Made by a program: the position numbers and the translations under genes | Assembly: GCA_937998045.1 (NCBI GenBank) | Contig: CALKVG010000139.1 | Location: forward strand, 1 to 31,690 | DNA from: an uncultured Myxococcales bacterium | Lineage (GTDB): Bacteria; Myxococcota_A; Polyangia; Polyangiales; Polyangiaceae | Reading direction: 5' to 3' | Length of the DNA stretch: 31,690 nt | Shown here: in pieces, positions 9,078 to 18,000 of the stretch | Layout of the letters: each line of letters starts with the position of its first letter | How positions within the stretch are numbered: the stretch's first letter is position 1 | Notes under the pieces: model-generated | What the model was told of the DNA's origin: nothing | What the model saw: the letters and a program-made list of their open reading frames with translations, nothing else | The model's database searches: none

Positions 9078-10357
9078 GCTCCCTCTCGCACCTGTTCGAG
9101 TCGCGACGGGTGGGCTGACGCGCTGGGATTGAGTGTCTCTTTCATACGAACGGCGACAACAAGCCCCGAGCTGAACGTCATCGCCGCGACCAACCACATC
9201 GCTGGCGACAGCCCCAGGACGTCGGCGGTCACGCCGGCGACGAGCGCGCCGATCGCGTAACCGAGATCGCGCCACAGCCGGTAGACGCCCACGGACGAGG
9301 CGCGCCACGACGGGTGGGCCACGTCGCCGATAGCCGCGAGCAGCGTCGGGTAGACCATCGCGGTGCCGACCCCGAGCAGCGCGCCTCCCGTCGCGAAGCC
9401 AACGAACCCGCCCGCGAGGATCACGAACGCGATGCCCACCGCCTGAACGAGCATCCCCCCGGCGATCAGCCACTTGCGGCCGAGGCGATCGGAGAGCCCA
9501 CCGGTGAAGAGCTGTCCCATCCCCCATGTCGCCGGGTAGATCGCGGCGAGCACGCCGATCTGCGCGAGCCCCATCCGTGCAGCCGCGAAGAAGAGCGGAA
9601 AGAGCCCCCACGCCATACCGTCGTTGAGGTTGTTGACGAGACCAGCCTGGCTGATGCTCGAGAGGTTGTTATCGAGGAGAGTCGTTCTCCAGAAGACCTC
9701 GCGCTGCGTCGGCATGAGGTCCGGCGGAAGGTCTCCCTGGAGCTTGGACTCGTGCGCGACGTGGTGCTTCGTCTCGCGGACGACGATCGCGGAGAGCCCC
9801 AACCCGAACGCCACGAAGGCGACGCCGGGGTAGAACGGCTGGGGGCGCAAACCGTAGTGCGCCGCGATCCAACCGGTCGCCAGCGCGGATCCCGCCACGG
9901 CGAAGTAGCCGGCGAATTCGTTGAGCCCCATGGCCAGCCCGCGGTTCTTCGCGCCGGCGAGGTCGATCTTCATGATCACGGTCGTCGACCACGTGAGCCC
10001 CTGGCTGACGCCGAGCAGGACGTTCGCGAAGAGAACCCATGGCCAGCTCGGCGCCCACATCAAGAGAAACGGCACCGGTGCCGCCACTAGCCAGCCGCCG
10101 ACGAGCACGTGCTTGCGCCCGAACCGATCGGAGAGGCGACCAGCGAGATAATTGGTGAACGCCTTGGTGACACCAAAGACGACGATGAACGAGAGGACCG
10201 CGGCGCGCGCCGCGAGGTGGAAGTCGTGCTCGGCAATGGCCGGCAGGATGCTCCGTTCCATGCCAACCATCGCGCCGACAAACGCGTTGACTACGACGAG
10301 CAGCGAAAACTGCGCGAGGTTCGCGCGTAGTCCGAGGCGGATCTCGTGGTCCGACAT
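9074..10357 (-). CDS. MFS transporter of the sulfur operon
   Basis: This is an inner-membrane major facilitator superfamily transporter of 427 residues with about twelve hydrophobic segments. The MFS signature loops are visible: GRLSDRFGRKHVL between helices 2 and 3, and the matching GGLSDRLGRKWLI in the second half. A central hydrophilic loop (HHVAHESKLQGDLPP) separates the halves. ATG 10357 is preferred over GTG 10390 because GAGGGAAG precedes it and it follows the metallo-hydrolase stop by ten bases. The substrate is unknown. Its place between a persulfide dioxygenase-like enzyme and a DsrE gene suggests export of a sulfur compound such as sulfite or thiosulfate, but that is inference. Confidence 0.88.
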   Translation of the reverse strand: MSDHEIRLGLRANLAQFSLLVVVNAFVGAMVGMERSILPAIAEHDFHLAARAAVLSFIVVFGVTKAFTNYLAGRLSDRFGRKHVLVGGWLVAAPVPFLLMWAPSWPWVLFANVLLGVSQGLTWSTTVIMKIDLAGAKNRGLAMGLNEFAGYFAVAGSALATGWIAAHYGLRPQPFYPGVAFVAFGLGLSAIVVRETKHHVAHESKLQGDLPPDLMPTQREVFWRTTLLDNNLSSISQAGLVNNLNDGMAWGLFPLFFAAARMGLAQIGVLAAIYPATWGMGQLFTGGLSDRLGRKWLIAGGMLVQAVGIAFVILAGGFVGFATGGALLGVGTAMVYPTLLAAIGDVAHPSWRASSVGVYRLWRDLGYAIGALVAGVTADVLGLSPAMWLVAAMTFSSGLVVAVRMKETLNPSASAHPSRLEQVREGA

Positions 10358-10367
10358 CACGCTTCCC

Positions 10368-11102
10368 TCAGTGCTCGGCTCGGCCCTCATTGAAGCGCAA
10401 GATGCGCTCCATCTCGGCCGGCTTCGACGGCACGTCCACGAGCGTGTCGACGAACGCGTCGCGAGAGAGCTTCAGCATCGGGTTCCATCGCTTCTCGAAG
10501 CCGATGGAGCTCGCCGGCTTGCCGCTCATCCCCGCGCCGCAGGCGGACCCCGCGAAGTGCCCCGGATAGAGCTCGAGCTCGTCCGGAAGCGTGAGGAGCT
10601 TCGCGTGGATGCTGTCGTAGAGCGCGCCTGCGTTCTCGCGCGCCCGCCCCGGCAGGTCGGGCCGGCCGACGGCACCGACGAAGAGCGTATCGCCGGTCAG
10701 CACGAACCATGGCTCTGGTCCGCGCCGCAGATCCTTTACGACGAGGCAGATGCTCTCAGGTGTGTGGCCCGGCGTGTGTCGCACTTCGATGCGCGTGTTG
10801 CCGAGCTCCACTTCTTGCCCGTCGCGCAGCGGCTCGAAGGCTAGGTTCACGTTCGCGCTCTCGTGCAGGCAGTAGGCCGCGCCGGCCTTCTTGGCGAGCG
10901 CAGGACCTCCCGATCGGTGATCGGCGTGCACGTGCGTGTCGATGACGTGCGTGATGCGCATGCCCTTCGCCGCGGCGAACGCCATGTAGTCGTCGATGTC
11001 ACGCTCATGCGCGTCGACGACCGCGCACTTGCCGACGCTCCCGCACCCAAAGAGGTACGCCGAGCAGCCCGTCTCGAAATAGTAGTACGGTCTGAAGATC
11101 AC
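10368..11102 (-). CDS. ETHE1-like metallo-beta-lactamase-fold persulfide dioxygenase
   Basis: This 244-residue MBL-fold protein has THVHADH with metal ligands at His57, His59, Asp61 and His62, then TPGHTPES, GDTLF and YPGHFAG with further ligands. This is the pattern of ETHE1/Blh-type persulfide dioxygenases, which use a single iron to oxidise glutathione persulfide to sulfite. The start is GTG 11102, preceded by GAGGAGG and overlapping the stop of the upstream ArsR-rhodanese gene as GTGA. The fused rhodanese upstream and DsrE downstream support a role in sulfane-sulfur detoxification, as in bigR operons. A glyoxalase II-like hydrolase is the main alternative. Confidence 0.86.
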   Translation of the reverse strand: MIFRPYYYFETGCSAYLFGCGSVGKCAVVDAHERDIDDYMAFAAAKGMRITHVIDTHVHADHRSGGPALAKKAGAAYCLHESANVNLAFEPLRDGQEVELGNTRIEVRHTPGHTPESICLVVKDLRRGPEPWFVLTGDTLFVGAVGRPDLPGRARENAGALYDSIHAKLLTLPDELELYPGHFAGSACGAGMSGKPASSIGFEKRWNPMLKLSRDAFVDTLVDVPSKPAEMERILRFNEGRAEH

Positions 11103-11806
11103 GATGCCGCCTCCTCGCCTTGCGCGACGCGCCACCCGCGCGCGCGCCAATCGACGACGCCTTCCTCCATTCGATGGGCGCGGAACCCTCTCTTGCGGAG
11201 CACTTTGACGGCCTCGATCGCCATCACGCAGTAGGGCCCCCGGCAGTACGCGACGATCTCGCGGTTCTTGGGCAGCTCGGCGACGCGCTTCTTCAGCTCC
11301 GTCACCGGCACAGAGAGCGCACCGGGGATGTGACCAGCGCGGTACTCCTCCGCCGGTCGAACGTCGAGCACAGTGACCTCCCCGTCGCGAACCCGGCGCA
11401 GCAGCTCGCCGCCACCCACTGGCTCCATCGCTCCCCGCTCGGTCATGTACGCGCGGGTCACCTGTTCGACCTCGGCGATACGCCCCTCGGCCAGGCCGCG
11501 AAGCGTATGGAAGAAGCGGCAGACCCGCTCGTCGCCGATGCGGTACTCGACGTAAAGGCCCTTCTTCTCCGCCTCGACGAGCCGCGCAGCGCGCAGGACC
11601 TGGAGGTGCTGGGAGGCGTTCGCGACGCTCAGGGCGGCCTCTTCGGCCAACGCCTCGACGGTTCGGGGCCCTTGGCAAAGTAGGTCGAGCAGCTCGAGTC
11701 GCTTCGGGGCGGAGACCGCCTTTCCGACCCGCGCGAATTGCTCGTAAAGGGCGTCCTTGAACCTGCGGTGGTTGGCGTCTGTGGGCATCCTCAAGTACTC
11801 AACCAT
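11099..11806 (-). CDS. ArsR-family regulator fused to a rhodanese domain
   Basis: This 235-residue protein has an N-terminal ArsR winged helix (residues about 15-110, with NASQHLQVLRAARLVEAE) and a C-terminal rhodanese domain (about 128-230). The active-site loop is CRGPYC with catalytic Cys188. Rhodaneses carry persulfide on this Cys, so the protein could sense reactive sulfur directly. Cys44 and Cys96 in the ArsR part could form a redox switch like the Cys pair of BigR/SqrR; that is inference. The start is ATG 11806 or ATG 11788 in the same frame. An inverted repeat covers 11791-11814, and the predicted transcription start falls near 11806, so a leaderless start is possible. It heads a four-gene sulfur operon. 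Confidence 0.88.
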   Translation of the reverse strand: MVEYLRMPTDANHRRFKDALYEQFARVGKAVSAPKRLELLDLLCQGPRTVEALAEEAALSVANASQHLQVLRAARLVEAEKKGLYVEYRIGDERVCRFFHTLRGLAEGRIAEVEQVTRAYMTERGAMEPVGGGELLRRVRDGEVTVLDVRPAEEYRAGHIPGALSVPVTELKKRVAELPKNREIVAYCRGPYCVMAIEAVKVLRKRGFRAHRMEEGVVDWRARGWRVAQGEEAAS

Positions 11807-11840
11807 ATACTTGAATATCCCTCGGCGTTCGGTTCGTCAA
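11791..11840 (-). promoter_or_regulatory. Operator and promoter of the sulfur operon
   Basis: TCAAGTA (11791-11797) and TACTTGA (11808-11814) form a perfect inverted repeat with a 10-base spacer, the same geometry as the arsR operator at 1665. On the minus strand TTGACG (11840-11835) is followed after 17 bases by TATTCA (11817-11812), a plausible sigma-70 promoter. The operator overlaps the -10 box and the start region, which fits self-repression by the ArsR-rhodanese protein. Confidence 0.62.
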
Positions 11841-12020
11841 CGGTGGCCGCCGCGAAGGTTCGGTGCCCGACCCCTCGCGCAACCAACGCCTTGCGCGCCT
11901 GCATGGGATTCGACAGCGCACACCCTCTCACCGCGATACCGGGCGGGCTAACGACTCAGCGATCGGCTTCCTGAAGCCGCGGCTCGATGAAACGACGAGG
12001 GAGCACGCGCGGCCTGCGGC

Positions 12021-12539
12021 TCATCGACAGCTTCCTGGCTGAAGAGCGCGAGCGCGACGCCACGCGTTCCAGGTGAGCGGTGCGCCGATGACGGCCGGCA
12101 AGAGCCAGTAAGCAACGTGCGGAAGCAGGTCCCAAATGGGAAGCTGGGGCCCGTTGTCGATGTAGAAGGCTGCGAGCATCGAGATGTAGGAGACGCTCAT
12201 GCCGAGAATGTGCGGAGCGTGACCGGGTCTATGGCGATCGCGAGACAGGTGGCCGACGCACGCCGCCACGAAGGCCGCAGCGCCAATGAGAAACAGGTGG
12301 TAGTCCTCCTGCCAGCGCATGGCGGCGAGGATCGCCGCGGTCGTGAACACGAGACAGATCGCCCAGAAATACAAGCGACCGAAGCGCACATGCCGACGGC
12401 TACCTTTCCGGAACAGCGCGGCCGCCGCCCCGGTCGTCACAGCGGCGAGTCCGGCTGGCACATGAACGGCGAGAGTGACGTAGAACACCAGCCCCGCTCG
12501 GGGGATCTCCAGACCCAGGACGTTGAGGGTGGGAGTCAC
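12021..12539 (-). CDS. Multi-pass membrane protein, DUF2306-like
   Basis: This 172-residue protein has about five hydrophobic helices. Recognisable stretches are HVPAGLAAVTTGAAAALFRKG and RRHVRFGRLYFWAI, which resemble DUF2306-type membrane proteins of unknown function. His residues lie in helix or loop positions (EDYHLFLIG, VGHLSRDRHRPGH). GTG 12539 is chosen because it overlaps the stop of the upstream zinc-ribbon gene as GTGA and removes a basic, non-family extension. It is the last of three coupled genes. No enzymatic role is known. Confidence 0.7.
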   Translation of the reverse strand: MTPTLNVLGLEIPRAGLVFYVTLAVHVPAGLAAVTTGAAAALFRKGSRRHVRFGRLYFWAICLVFTTAAILAAMRWQEDYHLFLIGAAAFVAACVGHLSRDRHRPGHAPHILGMSVSYISMLAAFYIDNGPQLPIWDLLPHVAYWLLPAVIGAPLTWNAWRRARALQPGSCR

Positions 12540-12760
12540 GCGTGCCGCCGTTCCGCGACATCGGCGAGCCTTGCGAGCGCTGCGCCGCATCTCGGGCAAC
12601 GACGCACCTCGACGCGCCTCCCGTCCCACGAAGTCACGAGCAAACGGAGTCGCTCAGCGCCGACGAACTCGAGAAGCTCAAGGCAGGACCAAGCGCCGTA
12701 CTCGGCCCCGCAGTGGTGACACTCGCCGCGCGCGCCCGTCGGCAGTCCGTCGGTGGTCAT
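12536..12760 (-). CDS. Small zinc-ribbon protein
   Basis: This 74-residue protein has two CxxC knuckles, CHHC at residues 14-17 and CPRC at 55-58, typical of a zinc ribbon. No further domain is visible. Its ATG at 12760 overlaps the stop of the upstream membrane protein (ATGA), and its stop overlaps the start of the DUF2306-like gene (GTGA). Tight coupling suggests that the three proteins work together. The function is unknown; a metal-binding or accessory role is possible. Confidence 0.68.
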   Translation of the reverse strand: MTTDGLPTGARGECHHCGAEYGAWSCLELLEFVGAERLRLLVTSWDGRRVEVRRCPRCGAALARLADVAERRHA

Positions 12761-13248
12761 GGGTCCCTACCGGCGCGCAAGGCGCACGTGGTCAACGCCC
12801 AAAGCAGCGCGACCGCCCCTGTATCCGCGAGCAACGCCCGAATGTTCGTGAGCGCGGTGAAGCGGTCCGCGAGCGGTTGGATCGTGGCCGGGTCGTTGGG
12901 CGAGGCTCCGATCCGAAACATGATGGGTGCCGCTTGCGTCGTGACGACGAGGACCAGCAGCGCCGATACGGCGGCCGCTGCGGCTTGCCACCGAATGGAG
13001 GGACGCGCCTTCGTCCTCACGGCGGCGAGCCAGACCGCGCACGACAAGAACGCGCTCCCAACGGCAAGCGCGGGGTAGAAGACGAGACCGCGCGAAAGAT
13101 CCGTCGCGCGGGAGAGCTCGGCAAAGGCTACGGGTCCGATGCGGTGGCGAGCGGGTAGGTCGATCAGGACCCGGAACGTGACGGCGCCCGCCCAAGCGAG
13201 GTTCACGCCTGCGGTTACGCCCAGCAATGCGACGAAGCTCTTCTTCAT
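12757..13248 (-). CDS. Four-helix membrane protein, DUF1772-like
   Basis: This 163-residue protein begins MKKSFVALLGVTAGVNLAWAG and has about four hydrophobic helices, with the loop DLPARHRIGPVAFAELSRATD between the first two. It resembles DUF1772-type membrane proteins of unknown role, though the assignment is not firm. ATG 13248 is chosen over an earlier in-frame start because GAGG precedes it at proper spacing. It heads a three-gene operon and is divergent from a TetR regulator about 105 bases away, so it may be controlled by that protein. Confidence 0.72.
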   Translation of the reverse strand: MKKSFVALLGVTAGVNLAWAGAVTFRVLIDLPARHRIGPVAFAELSRATDLSRGLVFYPALAVGSAFLSCAVWLAAVRTKARPSIRWQAAAAAVSALLVLVVTTQAAPIMFRIGASPNDPATIQPLADRFTALTNIRALLADTGAVALLWALTTCALRAGRDP

Positions 13249-13271
13249 CGTCAGCCTCACGTCGGTCGTTA

Positions 13272-13289
13272 ATTCATCACACGCTGAAT
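13272..13289. promoter_or_regulatory. Candidate TetR operator in divergent promoter region
   Basis: ATTCA (13272-13276) and TGAAT (13285-13289) form an inverted repeat with eight bases between, in an AT-richer patch between the divergent TetR gene and the three-gene membrane operon. TetR sites are often 15-20 bases with this form. The arms are only five bases, so support is modest. Confidence 0.35.
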
Positions 13290-13354
13290 ATGACCGGCTT
13301 CTCGCGTGACGTCAACGCAACCGGGTCTGGCGTCCGGGCGCTGCTGGCGGCAAG

Positions 13355-13984
13355 ATGGCGACGATGAGCCCCGCGCGTCGAGCGACACCGAAGGGCCCGG
13401 GTCGCCCGTCGGGCGCCGTACCCGGTCAGTCGCAAGCTCAGATCCTCGCCGCTGCGCGAGAGCTGTTCGGGAAGCAGGGGTTTCTCCGCACCACCACCCG
13501 CGCCATCGCCTCGAAGGCCGGCGTCGATGCGGCCCTAGTCCACTACTTCTTCAAGACGAAGGAGAAGCTCTTCGCCGCGGCCGTGGAGCTGCCGATCGCG
13601 CCGGAGCAGCTCAAGGCCATGCTCGAGGAGACCGTCCTTGAGGGCGGAGGGAAGGGCACGGGGGAGCGGCTGGTGCGCTTTATGCTGGAGAACGTCTTCA
13701 CGTCCAGGAGCCACGCCGTCGCTGCCCTCATTCGCGCCGCCGTTGCCGACCCCGGGTGCGTTCCTGCACTACGGTCACTGATCGAGAAGACCGTCGTGAC
13801 GGGCGCGGCGTCGGCCATCCGCGGCTCGCACGCTCGCCTCCGGGCCGAACTCCTCGGTGCCACGATGGTCGGCCTCTTTGTGGTTCGCCACCTTGTTCGC
13901 GTCGAACCGCTCGCGTCCGCCACACCCGAAGAGGTGGCCAAGTGGCTCGGGCCCGCCGTCGACGCCATTCTCGGCCGTCGCTGA
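13355..13984 (+). CDS. TetR-family transcriptional regulator
   Basis: This is a TetR-family repressor of about 209 residues. The N-terminal DNA-binding domain is clear: ILAAARELFGKQGFLRTTTR, then IASKAGVDAALVHYFFKTKEKLFAAAVE, which is the helix-turn-helix with the usual Y-F-F-K-T-K-E-K-L motif. The C-terminal ligand domain is all-helical and variable, so the inducer cannot be told. The first residues are basic and Pro-rich; ATG 13364 is an alternative start. It is divergent from the 13248 operon and probably regulates it, itself, or both. Confidence 0.9.
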   Translation: MATMSPARRATPKGPGRPSGAVPGQSQAQILAAARELFGKQGFLRTTTRAIASKAGVDAALVHYFFKTKEKLFAAAVELPIAPEQLKAMLEETVLEGGGKGTGERLVRFMLENVFTSRSHAVAALIRAAVADPGCVPALRSLIEKTVVTGAASAIRGSHARLRAELLGATMVGLFVVRHLVRVEPLASATPEEVAKWLGPAVDAILGRR

Positions 13985-14054
13985 CCTCGCGGATAACCTT
14001 CGCCTCCGCATCCTATGCCCCGGTCGATGCGGTGCCGAATGCTAAGGACTTGCG

Positions 14055-14861
14055 TCAATCGAGCTCGGTGCGCATTATCACGCGCAGGTAGACACCGATC
14101 GACGGCTGCGTGTCCGGTGCGCTGATGACCCACGGCAAGGCGACTCCGACACGAAATGGCAGGTGCGAAGCGATTGTGTCCGCCATGAAGTTCGGTGCGA
14201 CGATGACCGGCGCTCGACGAGCCACATCGACGTCGACCTCGACGCCGGCGAAGCCGTAACGGCCGCCCTCGCCCAGTCCGTAGAGCAGTCCGGCGCCAGT
14301 CCATACCGGCGCGTGCGCGGGGGAACGGCCCGCCTCGATCCCCACGGCGGGTCGTAGCGACCATGAACCTCGGCGGAACGCTGTCCGAATTCCCAGCGTG
14401 AACGGCAGCGATAGGTCACCCGGCACCGAGATGTTCACCGGCTCGGAGCCAAAGATCCGCACCCCGGCTTCGGCCTGCAGATGGATGTCGCGCGCGAAGT
14501 CGTGAAAGAGCGCGTAGGAAACGGCAGCGTTGCAGCCGAACTCGTGGTCGCGCGCGAGCGCCTCGTCCTGGGTCGCAGCGTACGACGGCTCGAGACGTAG
14601 GCCGACACTACGCAGCACGCGCCACTCGATCTCGAGCACGGAGGTGTACACGCGGGCTCCTCCGCTGCGAGCGCGGAGCGCTTGTGCGTTGAGCACGACC
14701 TCGGTCTCTCCGGCCTCGTTCGCGTCGATGTCCGTGACGCTCTCTGTGAGGATCTGTTCCGGGATTGCCGGGCGGCGCTCGGACTCCTCGCCGAAGGCGA
14801 CCTCGGACGCGCACACTCCGATCAAGAAGAGAGCGCTGGCAACGAGAACGCGCGGGAGCAT
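14055..14861 (-). CDS. Outer-membrane beta-barrel-like protein downstream of cusA
   Basis: This 268-residue protein starts with a signal peptide (VLVASALFLIGVCASEVAFG). The mature part has repeated short strands with alternating hydrophobic residues, such as VLEIEWRVLRSVGLRLEPSY, HLQAEAGVRIFG and IGVYLRVIMRTELD at the C-terminus. This is the look of a transporter-type outer-membrane barrel. No named family was recognised with certainty. It lies about 190 bases downstream of cusA on the same strand and is likely part of the copper locus. It converges with the TetR gene across a 70-base gap. The role is unknown. Confidence 0.68.
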   Translation of the reverse strand: MLPRVLVASALFLIGVCASEVAFGEESERRPAIPEQILTESVTDIDANEAGETEVVLNAQALRARSGGARVYTSVLEIEWRVLRSVGLRLEPSYAATQDEALARDHEFGCNAAVSYALFHDFARDIHLQAEAGVRIFGSEPVNISVPGDLSLPFTLGIRTAFRRGSWSLRPAVGIEAGRSPAHAPVWTGAGLLYGLGEGGRYGFAGVEVDVDVARRAPVIVAPNFMADTIASHLPFRVGVALPWVISAPDTQPSIGVYLRVIMRTELD

Positions 14862-15053
14862 CGCCCCGTCGATATCACTGGCTCAGGCGGCCAGCCATGA
14901 GGAGCTGTGGTGAAGAGGCGATCGGCGCTAACGGTGCTCTGAATGCGCAGGCCCGAGAGCCAGGAGCCGCAGTGATGCCCATCGCCGTGAGTCATCGCCG
15001 GAGGATGCAGAATATTCGTACTCGGGTCTCCTCCCCCGGGCGAGCTTCATCGG

Positions 15054-18000
15054 CTACGCCTGCAGCTCGTCGCCGCGCAACGCGCGCCCGCGCCAGAGGG
15101 CAAAGATGGCCGGATACACGGTCAGTTCGAGCAGGAAGGACGTCACGAGCCCGCCGACCATCGGTGCAGCGATCCGCTTCATGACATCTGCGCCGGTGCC
15201 CGAGCTCCAGAGCACCGGGACCAGTCCGATGATCATCGTCGCCACGGTCATCAGCTTGGGCCTCAGGCGCTTGGCAGCGCCCTCGACGATAGTCTCGCGA
15301 AGGTCGCCGAACGTGCCAAGGCGCCCCTCGCGTGTCCGCCGGTCGTACGCGAGCGTCAGGTAGAGGAGCATCACGACGCCCGTCTCCGCGTCGAGCCCCG
15401 CCAGGGCGATGATGCCGACCCATACGGCGACGCTCATGTTGTAGTGCAGGAGGTACAGAAGCCAGAACGCGCCGACGAGCGAGAACGGGACCGCCAGCAT
15501 GACGATCACCGTTTCGGCGATCGACTTCGTGTTGAAATAGAGCAGCACGAAGACGATCCCGAGCGTCAGCGGGATGACCCATTTGAGCCGCTCTTTTGCC
15601 CGTTCGAAGTACTTAAACTGGCCCACCCACTCGAGGCGCGTGCCCGGAGCGAGCTTCACGTCGTGCGTGACGACCGCGCGCGCATCGGCAACGTAGTCCG
15701 CGATGGGGCGATCGGTATCGACGAAGACGAAGCCGACCAGCTTGCCGCCCTCGCTGCGGATCATCGGTGGCCCGAGGACGCTCTTGATCTTCACCACCTG
15801 CGACAACGGGATCTGCGTGCCTGCCGGCGTGCCGATGAGGGTGCGGCCGAGGAGCTCGGGATCGTCCCGAAACTCACGCGCATAGCGGACGTTGATGGGG
15901 TATCGCGCACGCCCTTCGACGGCCTCCGAGACGTTGTCCCCGCCGATCGCCTGGGCGACGACCATGTTGATGTCCTCGACGCTGAGCCCCTGACGGGCGG
16001 CCTCTTCCCGGTCGACGTCGAAGTCGATGTAGAAGCCGCCCGTCGAGCGCTCGGCGAATGCGCTTCGCGTGCCGGGCACCTTCGCGACGGAGTGCTCGAC
16101 GGAGATCGCCGTTTGCTCGATCGCGTCGAGGTCGTCGCCGAAGACTTCGATTCCCAGGGGACTACGGACTCCAGTGGCCAGCATTTCCGTGCGCGTCTGA
16201 ATGGGCATCCACCAGACGTTGGTCATGCCGGGAAAGCGCAGCTTCTCGTCCATCTCCTTGAGGAGCGCGTCCCAAGTGAGCCCCGCCCGCCACTGGTCGC
16301 GTGGCTTGAGCACGACGGTGACCTCCGCCATGCCGAGCGGCGCCGGATCGGTGGGCGTTTCCGCCCGCCCCTCCTTGCCGAACACGCTGACGACCTCCGG
16401 GAACTTCTTAAGCTCCCGATCCATCGCCTGAAGGACGACGGAGGACTCGTTCTCGCTCATGCCGGGCGGTGCCGTCGGCATGTAGAGGATGACGCCTTCG
16501 TTGAGCGGCGGCATGAACTCGTTGCCGAGTCGGAAGACGGCGGGGACGGTCAGAACCATGATGGCCACCGCCGAGAGCAGGACCATCCATCGGTGGTTGA
16601 CCACGAAGCGCACGACCGGCGCGTAGGCAGCGGTGAGCCAGCGATTGAGAGGGTTCTTGTCCTCGTCGTGCACCTTGCCGCGAATGAGCAAGACGGCCAG
16701 CGCCGGCGTGAGCGTCACGGCGAGGATCGCCGCGAACCCGATCGAGTAGGTCTTGGTGAAGGCGAGCGGCTTGAACAGACGCCCCTCGGTGGCCTCCAGC
16801 GTGAAAACCGGCAAGAACGAAACCGTGATGACCAGCAGCGAGAAGAAGATCGACGGTCCGACCTCCTGCATCGCGTGGATGATGGCCGCTGTACGGGCCC
16901 TTTGTTCTTCGGCGCTCCGTCGCGCTTTGCCTCGGTAGGGTGTTGCAGGGCCGGCTTCGTCCTGCCTATTGCCCGCGTGTTCGAGCTCGGCGAGCTTCTT
17001 GTGGATGTTCTCGATGATGATGATCGATGCGTCGACCATCGCGCCGATGGCCACCGCAATGCCCCCCAGCGACATAATGTTCGCGGTGAGGTGTTGCTCC
17101 ACCATGGGAATGAAGGCGAGCAAGACGCCGATCGGTAGCGTCAGGATGGGTATGAGCGCGCTCCGGACGTGAAGAAGAAAGAGGAAGATGACCACGCTCA
17201 CGACGATCATCTCCTCGATGAGCGTGTGCCTCAGCGTATGCACAGACTCTTCGATGAGTTGCGAACGATCGTACGTCGGCACGATGCGAACGCCCTCGGG
17301 AAGGCTCGTCTCGATCTGCTTGAGCCGCGCCTTCACGGCGTCGATGACGGTCAGCGCGTTCTCGCCGTAGCGCATGATCACGATGCCGCCGGGAGCTTCT
17401 CCCTCGCCGTTAAGCTCGGAGAGACCCCGCCGAATGTCGGGGCCGATGCTGACCGTCGCCACGTCCTTCACGCGGATTGGTGTGCCTTGCATCACCTTGA
17501 TCGGCGCCAGCCCGATGTCGTCGGGCTTCTTGACGTATCCCCGCCCGCGGATCACCTCCTCGTGCCCGCCCATCTCGATGACGCGACCGCCCACCTCCTG
17601 GTTCGCGGCGCGCACGGCGCGCACGACGTCGTCCATGGTGACGCCGCGACCCAGGAGCTTGTTCGGATCGACGTTCACCTGGTACTGCTTCACGAAACCG
17701 CCGACGCTCGCGACCTCGGCGACGCCGGGCACGCTGCCGAGCGCGTAGCGGAGGTTCCAGTCTTGGATGGAGCGCAGCTCGGCGAGGTCGTGCTTGCCGC
17801 TCGTATCGACGAGCGCGTACTCGAAGACCCAGCCGACCCCGGTCGCGTCGGGCCCGAGGATCGGGTTGACTCCCTTCGGAAGCTTGTCGCGTACCGAGCT
17901 CAGATACTCGAGCACGCGGCTGCGCGCCCAGTAGATGTCGGTGCCATCGTCGAAGATGACGTTGACGAACGACATGCCGAACATCGACTGCCCGCGCACC

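Noticed and set aside
14880..14985. Possible 35-residue peptide (MGITAAPGS start) between cusA and the barrel gene
   Set aside because: No good ribosome site and no recognisable feature; length is within chance for this composition.
15444..17138. 564-residue plus-strand open frame inside cusA
   Set aside because: It is antisense to a clear HME-RND gene and is rich in Arg, Asp and His as expected from a GC-rich antisense frame; no domain is visible.
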